A program made the position numbers and the translations under genes. A DNA stretch of 64,000 nucleotides from Fibrobacter intestinalis (GTDB lineage: Bacteria > Fibrobacterota > Fibrobacteria > Fibrobacterales > Fibrobacteraceae), in the NCBI RefSeq assembly GCF_900167415.1, contig NZ_FUWU01000007.1:1-64000 (forward strand), read 5' to 3'. The notes beneath the pieces are model-generated. The model was not told the DNA's origin. It did no database searches and saw nothing but the letters and a program-made list of their open reading frames with translations. Of this stretch, positions 46,837-59,243 are shown in pieces. Each line of letters opens with the position of its first letter. The stretch's first letter is position 1.

Positions 46837-47199
46837 ATGAAAAAATTGTTTTGGATTGCCACTTTTGCCTCGCTCGCCATTTTGACTTCTTGCGGCAAAC
46901 AGGAAAAACCCGTTTTTACCGGTTATTGGCAAGGCGATGAAAACATGATTTTTGAAGTTTTTCAGCCGGATCCTTCCCAAAACAACTACACTATCCGCAA
47001 CATCAACGGCGATTTGCAAGCGCATGTCGAAGGCGATTCCCTGCTCACGGGAAAGAATTCTCTGGAAATGCCGTTCTATATGCGAGTTCGGGGCGATTCC
47101 GCATTTTACCAGTTCGGAACAATCATTTCCACATACGCCCGAATCGATTCAGCAACATACCATAAGCTATTCCAGACGCTGACCCCGGCAAATCCCTAA
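46837..47199 (+). CDS. Small hypothetical lipoprotein
   Basis: Starting at the ATG at 46837 (CGGAG upstream), the 120-residue product has a lipoprotein signal MKKLFWIATFASLAILTSC with lipobox ILTSC. The mature part (FTGYWQGDENMIFEVFQPDPSQNNYTIRNINGD) resembles a small beta-barrel or lipocalin-like sandwich of unknown role. The open frame extends upstream to 46744, but that part overlaps the divergent gene. Confidence 0.72.
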   Translation: MKKLFWIATFASLAILTSCGKQEKPVFTGYWQGDENMIFEVFQPDPSQNNYTIRNINGDLQAHVEGDSLLTGKNSLEMPFYMRVRGDSAFYQFGTIISTYARIDSATYHKLFQTLTPANP

Positions 47200-47484
47200 T
47201 TAAAGGACCATTGAAAACAAAGTTCCCAGCACGACAAGCGACAACGTAAAATTCAAAAAGAGCATTGTTCGCCGAAGTATTTTCAGAAAGGATTCCTGCC
47301 ATGCAGGGCCTTTTATTTTTTTCAATTCCTTGAAAGCGAGAAGCGTACTTAAAAATCCCGTGACAACCAGCATCAACGCTCCGGGAAAATAGCCGTCACG
47401 CCACACCAGAATAGAAATCCAGCACCCGAGAACAACGGCAATAACGCCGATGATAAATTCCACAACATAAAGTTTCCGGTTCAT
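47200..47484 (-). CDS. Small membrane protein of unknown function
   Basis: 94 residues with three hydrophobic segments (about 5-27, 33-50 and 71-92) separated by short charged loops. It lies seven bases after the barrel gene 47492-49243 and is probably in the same transcript. No family is recognised. Confidence 0.6.
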   Translation of the reverse strand: MNRKLYVVEFIIGVIAVVLGCWISILVWRDGYFPGALMLVVTGFLSTLLAFKELKKIKGPAWQESFLKILRRTMLFLNFTLSLVVLGTLFSMVL

Positions 47485-47491
47485 AAATCCT

Positions 47492-49243
47492 CTACAGGGA
47501 AAACAATCCGATCAGGCTGATTTTAGGAGATGCCGACTTGAGCGGACCGTTCAAAGGCCAACTAAAATTCAAATGGTTCACTAAATTAGAGACGGATTTG
47601 GTCATGGCGAATCGAATGCCAAAACCCGCGATGTATGTCAAATCCCGAGGTTCAAATTTGTGAATTGCCGACGATGTTTCTCCGAATTTGAAAAAGGCGG
47701 CAAAAACAGGCGAAACCGTCCCTATTTCGAAATGGGGAAAGAAGCGCTCTTCCAACTGCCCAAAGAAGCGCGCCTGCCCCGTATAAAGGTAGGTCGGAAA
47801 GCCATAGAATTCCTGATTGGAAAGCCCGCCCAAGGAAAGCTGTTTGCCGTAAGGCGCATCCTTGTAAGTATCGATATGCCCACGCAATTCCGTGGAAAAC
47901 CAATCGTTGCTTCTCCAAATATATTCCATCGAAATCCGTTCATAAACATCCCGACGGCGTTCCGAATTAAAATAAAAATACGACCAGGCGGAAAGCATCA
48001 GGTGATGCTGTTTCGATCCCAAAGCCAGCGAAATTTTGTAATCCAGACGGCTGTCGTTATCCATTGCCCCCAATGCTTCGAAATTTTTGGAATAGCCGAT
48101 TTTAACGGTATAGCCCTTTTCCACGTCTTCCGTCCACTTGGCGTGTTTAAAATTGATCAGGCGATCATAGCGGATGCGGGAAAAGTCCAAACTGAAGCCC
48201 AGACGGGAATCGAGCATTTCGGGAATCCAGTTTTCAACCTCCGAAGAATCCAACGCATAAGCCCGATCGTTTTCTAAAAACAACTGCCGTTTAGCATTTT
48301 TATAGGAACGTCCCAGCCTGTGATAATCATAACCCAGCGAGAAATGAATTTTAAACTCCTCATTGCCAAAAGAATGTCCCAAGCGGAATGACGCCGAATC
48401 TTCTTCCAGTTCATTCACCCGAAGAAGAACATTGCCATGCCTGTCATTGAAACTAGGCAAATCCTTTTTGACGGAATCGGCGACGGGAATTGCAACCTTC
48501 GAAGAAGGCAACTTTCCCGTCCAATAATACTTGACATCCCGCTTGTCCATATAGCCCGCTGCCGTATAAGCCCATTCATTTTTGCTGCGGGAAAGATAAG
48601 GCTTATACATGGTTGCATAATTTGTATAGCCATCGGTATTTTCCGAAATGGAAAGCTCAAATCGGTTATGGCGGAACAAGAAATTTGCGTTGTTATAAAG
48701 CGCCATATAGCGATCCCGGAATTCATCATGGGAATAGTACACGCCGATAGTCTGCCCGAATCCCAAGAAATTATTTTCCCAAAGCCCAATGCCAAAATAA
48801 ACCGGTCCATCGCTCGGACGCTCCAAGGAAAGCGGAATCGTCAGCGTCCAGGTATCGCTGGTTTTGACATACAAAATATTTTTTCCATCAGAGGAAATTT
48901 TCCGTGTAATATGCGCATCGGCGATATACGCCTGGCTTCGCAAATTTTTTTCACTTTCGATGAGTTCATATAAATTCACCGAATCGCCGACATCAAAAAG
49001 AACCAGTTTTTTTACAACAGATTCACGGGTTTCAATATGAATCGTATTTCCTATCCGATAAACCAGACTATCCGCCCAGGAATACGCTTTGGAATCGTCA
49101 AAAGCGTCTCCGTTTTGAACCACAATGGAATCCACCCGGAAAAAGACGAGCGAATCCGCCGAAGGACGCACAAAAAAAGACTTCGCCGGAACCGCGGCAA
49201 AAGCAGCGACGGCAGCAAAAAGAATGAAGACTCCCCGAATCAC
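47492..49243 (-). CDS. Omp85-like outer-membrane protein with POTRA-like domain
   Basis: The 583-residue protein has a signal peptide, then a POTRA-like region near residues 65-130 (ESVVKKLVLFDVGDSVNLYELIESEKNLRSQAYIADAHI). A barrel rich in alternating strands follows, ending GPLKSASPKISLIGLFSL. The layout recalls the surface-antigen/BamA family, with one POTRA rather than five. It starts with GTG that overlaps the DUF748 gene stop codon (GTGA), which suggests that the two act together in envelope assembly. Confidence 0.7.
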   Translation of the reverse strand: MIRGVFILFAAVAAFAAVPAKSFFVRPSADSLVFFRVDSIVVQNGDAFDDSKAYSWADSLVYRIGNTIHIETRESVVKKLVLFDVGDSVNLYELIESEKNLRSQAYIADAHITRKISSDGKNILYVKTSDTWTLTIPLSLERPSDGPVYFGIGLWENNFLGFGQTIGVYYSHDEFRDRYMALYNNANFLFRHNRFELSISENTDGYTNYATMYKPYLSRSKNEWAYTAAGYMDKRDVKYYWTGKLPSSKVAIPVADSVKKDLPSFNDRHGNVLLRVNELEEDSASFRLGHSFGNEEFKIHFSLGYDYHRLGRSYKNAKRQLFLENDRAYALDSSEVENWIPEMLDSRLGFSLDFSRIRYDRLINFKHAKWTEDVEKGYTVKIGYSKNFEALGAMDNDSRLDYKISLALGSKQHHLMLSAWSYFYFNSERRRDVYERISMEYIWRSNDWFSTELRGHIDTYKDAPYGKQLSLGGLSNQEFYGFPTYLYTGQARFFGQLEERFFPHFEIGTVSPVFAAFFKFGETSSAIHKFEPRDLTYIAGFGIRFAMTKSVSNLVNHLNFSWPLNGPLKSASPKISLIGLFSL

Positions 49244-51564
49244 GGCAACTGCACCGACATCCGGAATACGGATTTATTGCCGATGGAACGACGCTCTTCG
49301 GCAGTCGCCAAACGGACCTTCAAATTTTGCGCGGACACTCCATCCTGTGTCGCCAGAATTTTCTGCAATTTTTCATTTCGCTGTTGGGCGAGGCGATTCA
49401 ACATCTCCAGCAACTCCTTATCCGAAGGGCGTTTCCACGTCTCTTGAAATTGTTTAAACGCATCGTCGTCTTTGGCTTCTAATGCCGCCTTGCGTTCTAC
49501 CGGCGTCAAATTCGCTTTGCCCGTCTGCGCCCTGTAAAATTCGAGTTTTTCCATTTTGCGGAGAAAAGATTCCTGCTGTTTTTTGGGATTGTAAACCTGC
49601 ACAACCGTCAATTTGGAACCCGGCTTCAGGGAAAGAACCTTCGTCCATTCCTGTGCAATTCCATATTGTTCGCTGGTGAAGTCGTCGGCGGCAATATCAA
49701 ACGCAAAATCGCTCGGCGTCGAATTTCCGAATATCAACTTGGCCGGAGAAAGCGCAACCTTTACCAGCAAATTGACCAGCGTCTGCCAGACGATTTTCCC
49801 GTATGAAAATTCGGGATCCTGCAAATTGCCTTTCACCGGAATGTCAAAAGCAATTTTGCCATCCTTATCTTTAAGAATGTAGAGGGCGATTTTCATCGGA
49901 ACCGTATATTCGGGCTTGGCATCCGAAGGCTTGTCCCCGACAGTCAAATTGTAAATATCGATATTGTTGCGGCTGTCGATTTCATAATGGCGAATCACGT
50001 TGTCCGAAGCGAATCCAAGAGAACCGGCTTCCAGCGGATAGCCCGTATAATGTTCCGAATACTTGGAAAAGTCCGCCATATTCACATTTTTCACATCGAT
50101 ATTCGCTTGCAGGGACGTTCTGTCCGAAGGTTGCATTTTGGCGGAAACCTTCACTGAACCGCCATGCGGAAGCGCCGCGTGCACAAGCAAGGAAACCTGC
50201 TTATCAAGCGCGATATTCGACGCATCCAGAGCTATCCCCGAAACCGTATAAGAGAAGCCGCCGGGAATCGTATTGTCGTTAAAGGTGAATTTCGTTTCGG
50301 ATACGGAAAGTTTCGCGAGCGAAGCCTGCAAAGATGGCGTTTGGGAAATTTCATTTTTCAACGAATCGTTTGGGGATTTTTCCGAATTGGTGTCCAGCGT
50401 TTTGGCAGCCGTAGAATCCACGGAAGCCGCAAGCACGGAATCCCGAAATTCCTGCTCGCCAGACTCTCCAGAACTATTCTTCGGAGTCAAAAGAACCTGG
50501 ATATTGTTGGAATTTTTATACAGGTCGAAATGCGCAGACGCTCCACGCAAAGTGAGCGAATCCAGAACAAAACGATTCTTGCCCAAGTTCACGTCGCCAA
50601 TCCCCACGCCCAAATGTGCAACTTCCAAAGTCTTTCCCGAAGTTTCCGTCAAAACCACGTCATCCACAGAAACCGTACCTTTCACCGAAGCCGACAGAAC
50701 ATCTTTTACATTGCCCGTCGCCGAAATATCCACGCCTACTTTGCCCGACAAATCCTGAAACTGCAAAGCCGTTTTCAAATAAGGCTGCACGGCACCCATC
50801 GAAAAATCCGACAACTTTACCCGAACGCCAAAGTTTCCTTGCTGCATATTGTAATCGGCAAAAACCTTCAACGCGCCGCCGCTCGCAAACGAAAGCTCTA
50901 AACCCGCCGAAGTTTTTTTATCCGAAAAATAAACTTCGGGAACGCGCACCGAAAAATCCTTCAATTCCAAATGCGACTGCACTTCCCCGTCTTCAAAGAT
51001 GACGTTTCCAGAAAGAACGGCGATTTGCCGAATCGAAATTCCCAAAGGCAGCGCACTTCCCGCAGCATCCGATGAAGATTGCTCTTGAGGGGATTTTTCT
51101 CCTTGAGATTTTTGAGTTTGAACGCTATCCGTTTCCGAGGCTTCCGCCAGAGTTTCCAATTTGCTGGAAGACGAATCCGAAGCGGCAAAGCGATCGAGAA
51201 TATCGCTAAAATTAAAATGTTCCCCGTTTTTGAGCACGCGAGCAAAGGGCGAATCCACGCGAACTTCCGAAAGACAAATGTCCCCGACAAACAGACAGCT
51301 CGGATCCACATTGACAAAAAATTCCCGGAAAGAAACAAATTTTGTCGTATCGTCGTTTTCAAAAAGGTCAAAATTTTCAATCCGCACGGTAAAACGGAAC
51401 GGGTTGAAAGAAATGCCGCCGATTTGAATTTTTCTTCCTATCCATTCTCGGGAGTGTCCTTCTATGTAGCTGCCAGCGAATTTCGGAGCGATAAGACAAG
51501 CGGCGAAAAACAGCAAGAGCAGCGCCGCCAAAACAATTCCGATGATGCGAATCCCTTTTTTCAT
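49240..51564 (-). CDS. DUF748 / AsmA-like envelope protein
   Basis: The 774-residue protein has an N-terminal membrane anchor (about residues 6-26). Long repetitive beta segments follow, typical of AsmA/DUF748 bridge-like proteins: FNPFRFTVRIENFDLFENDD, LHAALPHGGSVKVSAKMQ-type blocks and 'AFDIPVKGNLQDPEFSYGKIVWQTLVNLL' near 610. Such proteins are thought to carry lipids between membranes. A Ser/Glu-rich linker and a basic C-terminus follow. It is the first gene of a DUF748-Omp85-small membrane protein unit. Confidence 0.82.
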   Translation of the reverse strand: MKKGIRIIGIVLAALLLLFFAACLIAPKFAGSYIEGHSREWIGRKIQIGGISFNPFRFTVRIENFDLFENDDTTKFVSFREFFVNVDPSCLFVGDICLSEVRVDSPFARVLKNGEHFNFSDILDRFAASDSSSSKLETLAEASETDSVQTQKSQGEKSPQEQSSSDAAGSALPLGISIRQIAVLSGNVIFEDGEVQSHLELKDFSVRVPEVYFSDKKTSAGLELSFASGGALKVFADYNMQQGNFGVRVKLSDFSMGAVQPYLKTALQFQDLSGKVGVDISATGNVKDVLSASVKGTVSVDDVVLTETSGKTLEVAHLGVGIGDVNLGKNRFVLDSLTLRGASAHFDLYKNSNNIQVLLTPKNSSGESGEQEFRDSVLAASVDSTAAKTLDTNSEKSPNDSLKNEISQTPSLQASLAKLSVSETKFTFNDNTIPGGFSYTVSGIALDASNIALDKQVSLLVHAALPHGGSVKVSAKMQPSDRTSLQANIDVKNVNMADFSKYSEHYTGYPLEAGSLGFASDNVIRHYEIDSRNNIDIYNLTVGDKPSDAKPEYTVPMKIALYILKDKDGKIAFDIPVKGNLQDPEFSYGKIVWQTLVNLLVKVALSPAKLIFGNSTPSDFAFDIAADDFTSEQYGIAQEWTKVLSLKPGSKLTVVQVYNPKKQQESFLRKMEKLEFYRAQTGKANLTPVERKAALEAKDDDAFKQFQETWKRPSDKELLEMLNRLAQQRNEKLQKILATQDGVSAQNLKVRLATAEERRSIGNKSVFRMSVQLP

Positions 51565-51871
51565 ACAGGAAACGATAGAAAAATAAAATGCCCCATAAAA
51601 TCAATTCCTTTGAAATCGCAAAGATTCCCTCGACGCGAAGAAAGGCCTTCCACCATTATTCGTAAAAGGCATTTTTCGCAACCACTGATAACTCTAATGC
51701 TGCCGATTTTTTTGAAAATGAATTTTTAGAGATGCCCCGAAGGTCCTATTTCACCATATTTAATTCTTTAGAGGATTTTACAAAATATGAATTCCAAAGG
51801 GAAAATCCGTCCGCCAGTGATGAAGTTTTCTTTTTTCCGACAAAAGGTTAAAATTTTTCTAAATTGATTGC

Positions 51872-52245
51872 GGGACAACGGATGGCCGCTCTTGCGAAAG
51901 CAAGGGAGGAAAGTCCGGGCACCGCAAGGCAGGATGCTGGATAACGTCCAGGCGCAGAAATGCGACGGAAAGCGCAGCAGAAAACAAACCGCCTTTTTGA
52001 AGTTCGCTTCAAAGGCAAGGGTGAAAAGGCGAGGTAAGAGCTCACCGCATTTCTGGCGACAGAAATGGCACGGCAAGCCCCATCCGGTGCAAGACCAAGC
52101 AGAATTCCGCTCCGATTACGGAGCCTGGGTAGCCTTTTCCAGTCGGAATTCGGGTAGGTTGCTCGAGGCCGTCAGCAATGGCGTGCCCAGATAGATGGTC
52201 ATCGCCGACTCTATGCCGGCACAGAACCCGGCTTATAGTTGTCCC
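51872..52245 (+). ncRNA. rnpB: RNase P RNA (class A)
   Basis: The catalytic RNA of RNase P, which cuts the 5' leader from tRNA precursors. Stem P1 is GGGACAAC (51872-51879) with GTTGTCCC (52238-52245). The conserved GGAGGAAAGTCCGGGC, AAGGGTGAAAAGG, GGTAAGAGCTCACCGC, CCCATCC..GCAAGACC, and the 3' AGATAGATGGTCATC and ACAGAACCCGGCTTATAG elements are all present. A terminator follows directly. Confidence 0.97.
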
Positions 52246-52251
52246 TATTAT

Positions 52252-52284
52252 GGGAGCTTCTCGAAAAGGGAAGCTCCCTCTTTT
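52252..52284 (+). terminator. Terminator of rnpB
   Basis: GGGAGCTTC and GAAGCTCCC form a 9-bp stem around TCGAAAAGG and are followed by TCTTTTATTTT. Confidence 0.9.
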
Positions 52285-52361
52285 ATTTTAATCGGACAAT
52301 CCGCTGCGACATTTTCGTGTTTAGGCAGCCTCTAAAAACGCTTGGGTAAGGTTGAAACCAA

Positions 52362-52435
52362 CCATGTTTCGACAGACGACAGCTGTGCTTCGACAATCGG
52401 TCCCTGAGCCTGTCGAAGGGCACTGACAACTAGCA
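52362..52435. repeat. Interspersed repeat C
   Basis: 'tttcgacagacgac', 'gtgcttcgacaatcggtccc' and 'tgagcctgtcgaagggcac' form an extended, interrupted inverted repeat. It lies between rnpB and rdgB, and the same words appear near 722, 25140, 32341 and 55393. Confidence 0.75.
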
Positions 52436-52505
52436 TTTTTCGCTTCCTGTTTACAGCAACACGTCCCATTCTCAGACACTTCACATTTTCTATAATTGCC
52501 GTCGT

Positions 52506-53147
52506 ATGAAACGCTTATTCGTCATCGCTACGGGAAACGCCGGAAAAATCCGGGATTTCGCCTTTATTTTAGGAACCGAACAGAACGATTTTAAAACCCT
52601 CCGGGAAATCGGTTTTGAAGAAGATATTCTAGAAAACGGAAACTCCTTTGAAGAAAACGCCATCATCAAATCGCAAACCGTTGCCAGATGGCTCGCCGAA
52701 AAAAATACGGAAGCGACCGTCCTCGCCGACGATTCGGGTTTGCAGGTTTTTGCTCTTGACGGTGAGCCCGGGATTTACAGTGCCCGCTATGCCGGAAAAC
52801 ACGGAGACGACAAGGCCAACAACGCCAAACTGCTCCAGAAACTCGAAGGAGTTAAAGATCGCAGCGCAAGATATTTTTGTGCCCTTTCCTACCAGACTGT
52901 CATCCGAGAAAGCAACGGAAAATTTTCGATTTCCGAACCCCGGATTTTCGAAGGCGAATGCCGTGGGCAGATCAACTTGGCTCCCGTAGGCGACAAAGGA
53001 TTCGGTTACGATCCGCTTTTTATTCCGAACGGATTTTCAAAGACTTTTGCCCAAATGGAACTCGCCGAAAAAAAGCCGATCAGCCATCGCGGAAACGCCA
53101 TTCGCGCCCTTCGCGACGCTTTGGAAAATGATTTAAGGCAAAATTAA
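52506..53147 (+). CDS. rdgB: Non-canonical purine NTP pyrophosphatase
   Basis: House-cleaning enzyme that hydrolyses dITP, ITP and XTP. The 213-residue protein has VIATGNAGKIRDF at the N-terminus, ENGNSFEENAIIKSQ, VLADDSGLQVFALDGEPGIYSARYAG and GFGYDPLFIPNGFSKTFAQMELAEKKPISHRG, the full HAM1/RdgB set. It is convergent with the DUF763 gene. Confidence 0.95.
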   Translation: MKRLFVIATGNAGKIRDFAFILGTEQNDFKTLREIGFEEDILENGNSFEENAIIKSQTVARWLAEKNTEATVLADDSGLQVFALDGEPGIYSARYAGKHGDDKANNAKLLQKLEGVKDRSARYFCALSYQTVIRESNGKFSISEPRIFEGECRGQINLAPVGDKGFGYDPLFIPNGFSKTFAQMELAEKKPISHRGNAIRALRDALENDLRQN

Positions 53148-53148
53148 A

Positions 53149-54405
53149 TTATCCCACCACTCTTCCGCCCCACTCCTCGGAATGCGCTTTCTCGTGAGCG
53201 AGCGTTTTTTGAAAATCCGCCGTCGGATGGCAATTTTTTTCCACAAAAAGCTGCGTCCGATGCAGGCGATTTAAGCATTCCAGCTTATCGCGTTCTCCGA
53301 GTTTTGCCCGTTCAATGGAAGCTCCCAGAATACGAATCGATTCGTCATAAATACGGCAAGGAACAGGAAAAGGATGACCGTCCTTTCCCCCGTGCGCAAA
53401 AGAATAACGCGCCGGATCGCTGAAACGAGAAGGCGTCCCGTTGATAACTTCACTGACAAGGGTCAGCGATTGCAATGTACGCGGCCCTAGTCCGGGGGTC
53501 AAAAGCAGACTTTCAAAATCGTTTGGATTGGATTCGTAAGCGGTCGCAAGAACGCCGCCTAAACGCTTGAGATTCACATCTTCCATTCGGACATCGTGAT
53601 GCGTGGGCATCCGCAAATCGCGGGAATGGCAAATTTCAATCGGTTCCGGCTTCGAATCAAACAAATCGAATTGCTCCGGCACGACAATCGACGTCGAAGG
53701 ATTTACCATCTGCGAAATTTCATGCAGGACTCGATCCGGATTTTCCCGAGAAAGGGAAAGAATGGAACTTCTCGTCGGAGCCGCGCCCAAGTCCGTCAGA
53801 TTTAAAATTTCGCCCCGATTTTCGCCGACCACTCCCGAATGCGGATTTTCCACGAAAGAACGCAAACGGGCAGAGCTCCAATGATAGCGTCTTGCCGCTC
53901 GCGCTGCCGGATTCATCCCCTGCTGCACGACAGCCCAATCCCCCTCGTCCGTAACAATAAAATTGTGCTGGTAAAGTTGGAATCCGTCTTGCACCGCCGT
54001 ATTATCCACCTTCGCACACAAGCGGCTCGCCCGTTCCAAATCCCATCCATTCAACCCCGTCTTGTCCGAGAAGGCCAAAAGTTCGGCAGGCGTTTCCCGG
54101 GAATACTTTCCCCGGCCTCCACAAATAAAAATGCCAAGCTCTTTGGCAATCGGATTCAATCCGCGCTTTAACGCATACATCACGCTGGTCGTAATTCCCG
54201 AAGAATGCCAATCCATTCCTAAAACCGCGCCCAAGGACTGAAACCAAAGAGGATCGCTCAATCGAACAAGAAATTCCCTTTTCCCGTAATTTTCAACAAT
54301 GCTCTCTGCAATCAGGCGTCCCAGATCGCGCATTCTGTCCGCAAGCCAGCGAGGAACCGTCCCCGTATGCAGCGGCAAGTCAGCAATTCCGGTTCGCTTG
54401 GGCAT
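53149..54405 (-). CDS. DUF763 protein of unknown function
   Basis: The 418-residue protein starts MPKRTGIADLPLHTGTVPRWL, the typical DUF763 N-terminus. GAVLGMDWHSSGITTSVMYALKRGLNP, FICGGRGKYSRETP, QLYQHNFIVTDEGDWAVVQQGMN and LLTPGLGPRTLQSLTLVSEVINGTPSRFSDPARYSFAHGGKDGHPFPVP are conserved family blocks. The GLGPRTLQSL part looks like a helix-hairpin-helix, which suggests nucleic-acid binding. The family is mostly archaeal and thermophilic, and the function is unknown. Confidence 0.88.
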   Translation of the reverse strand: MPKRTGIADLPLHTGTVPRWLADRMRDLGRLIAESIVENYGKREFLVRLSDPLWFQSLGAVLGMDWHSSGITTSVMYALKRGLNPIAKELGIFICGGRGKYSRETPAELLAFSDKTGLNGWDLERASRLCAKVDNTAVQDGFQLYQHNFIVTDEGDWAVVQQGMNPAARAARRYHWSSARLRSFVENPHSGVVGENRGEILNLTDLGAAPTRSSILSLSRENPDRVLHEISQMVNPSTSIVVPEQFDLFDSKPEPIEICHSRDLRMPTHHDVRMEDVNLKRLGGVLATAYESNPNDFESLLLTPGLGPRTLQSLTLVSEVINGTPSRFSDPARYSFAHGGKDGHPFPVPCRIYDESIRILGASIERAKLGERDKLECLNRLHRTQLFVEKNCHPTADFQKTLAHEKAHSEEWGGRVVG

Positions 54406-54411
54406 AAAACG

Positions 54412-55245
54412 CTACCGACGAATCGTCAGCAGAAAGGATCCATGTGAATTTGTCTGCATTTCCACAAAGCCTCCGCTAGAAAGCTTTTGAAAGAAAATGC
54501 GTACAAATTTACTTTGGTCCGGAGAAGAAAGGATTGCCGAAATTTCACGTTCGGAAATCATCGCCGATGAAATCCAATCCTTATTGTACCAATGCCAAAT
54601 TTGCCAGTTGAAAAGGCCTCGAGTACTGGCGATAAAAGCTTGCACCATCAACGCATATTCGTAAGCGTAAAAATCACGCCGTGTCTGGATTTCCAACAGT
54701 TTCTGCGTTTCCGAAAGCATCGCAAAGTGAGGAATGGGAGCAATGGGCTGCGCATCGGGTTTTAAATACGAAAACTGGATTTCGTTCTGACGGACGGCAA
54801 CCTGTAAATTCGTATCGTCGAGATGCACATAAAGCCCGGGAAGTTTTTCTCGATAATCCCGAAAAACCGTTTGGGCCTGAAGCGGTTCTTTAATATCCAA
54901 GGGAATTTTTTTCGTAGAAATTTTACCGATTTCAAAAAAAGAAAGTTTTTCTCCTTTTTCTTTTTTCTCCAAAAGGGCGAATAATTTTTTTCCGTTTGGT
55001 GAATTCAAAAGCCAACCGTGCTCCACTTTGCGGCAAATCTGCCCCTTTTCATCCATCACAATCGCTGCGATCGCCGAATCCAGCACGCCATCGGCATCCC
55101 ATTCCATCCAAGTGCCGCCACCGCCCTTTTCATCCAGTTTTTGAAACAGCTCCTCAGAACGGAACGGTTGTGCGGATTCAAAAATAACGGGCGGAGTTGC
55201 CAACGCGGCAACAGCAAGGAACAAAAGAGAGACAATTTTTTTCAT
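54412..55245 (-). CDS. Exported hypothetical protein
   Basis: 277 residues with a signal peptide (MKKIVSLLFLAVAALA, then TPPVIFES). The first half has a Gly-rich KGGGGTWMEWDADG stretch. The second half (about 175-277) is helical with several Trp (FNWQIWHWYNKDWISS) and resembles no family I can name. It lies six bases upstream of DUF763 and may be co-transcribed. Confidence 0.6.
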   Translation of the reverse strand: MKKIVSLLFLAVAALATPPVIFESAQPFRSEELFQKLDEKGGGGTWMEWDADGVLDSAIAAIVMDEKGQICRKVEHGWLLNSPNGKKLFALLEKKEKGEKLSFFEIGKISTKKIPLDIKEPLQAQTVFRDYREKLPGLYVHLDDTNLQVAVRQNEIQFSYLKPDAQPIAPIPHFAMLSETQKLLEIQTRRDFYAYEYALMVQAFIASTRGLFNWQIWHWYNKDWISSAMISEREISAILSSPDQSKFVRIFFQKLSSGGFVEMQTNSHGSFLLTIRR

Positions 55246-55281
55246 CGGTACTAAAATAGCAAAAGGCCAGCTCTAAAAATT

Positions 55282-55445
55282 GGGGAATTATGGACAATCT
55301 TCCACCAAATGCTCTCAATTATTCTCAGTTCTTAGTTCTTAGTTTCAATTCCCAACTCATAACTATTAACCGGTCCCTGAATTTTGGTTAGTGTGCTTCG
55401 ACAAGCTCAGCAACCGTTTGCCGAACTAATCGATAGGCTCTAATC
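55282..55445. repeat. Interspersed repeats B (partial) and C
   Basis: 'aatcttccaccaaatgctct' matches the start of repeat B at 30868 and 32127. A short tandem 'ttcttagtt' run near 55326-55345 and 'gtgcttcgacaagctcagca' (repeat C) follow. The rest of the 305-base gap before ligA shows nothing. Confidence 0.7.
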
Positions 55446-55547
55446 ACCAACTAGCGTCAAGGAAGCACTTCTACATTCCTTGGGCAAGCGAAACGGGACT
55501 TAATTTTTGAAAAGAAATTTCGCCTTTTCACCATTTTATATTTTTGA

Positions 55548-59236
<3,689 letters not shown>

Positions 59237-59243
59237 GCCTCCG

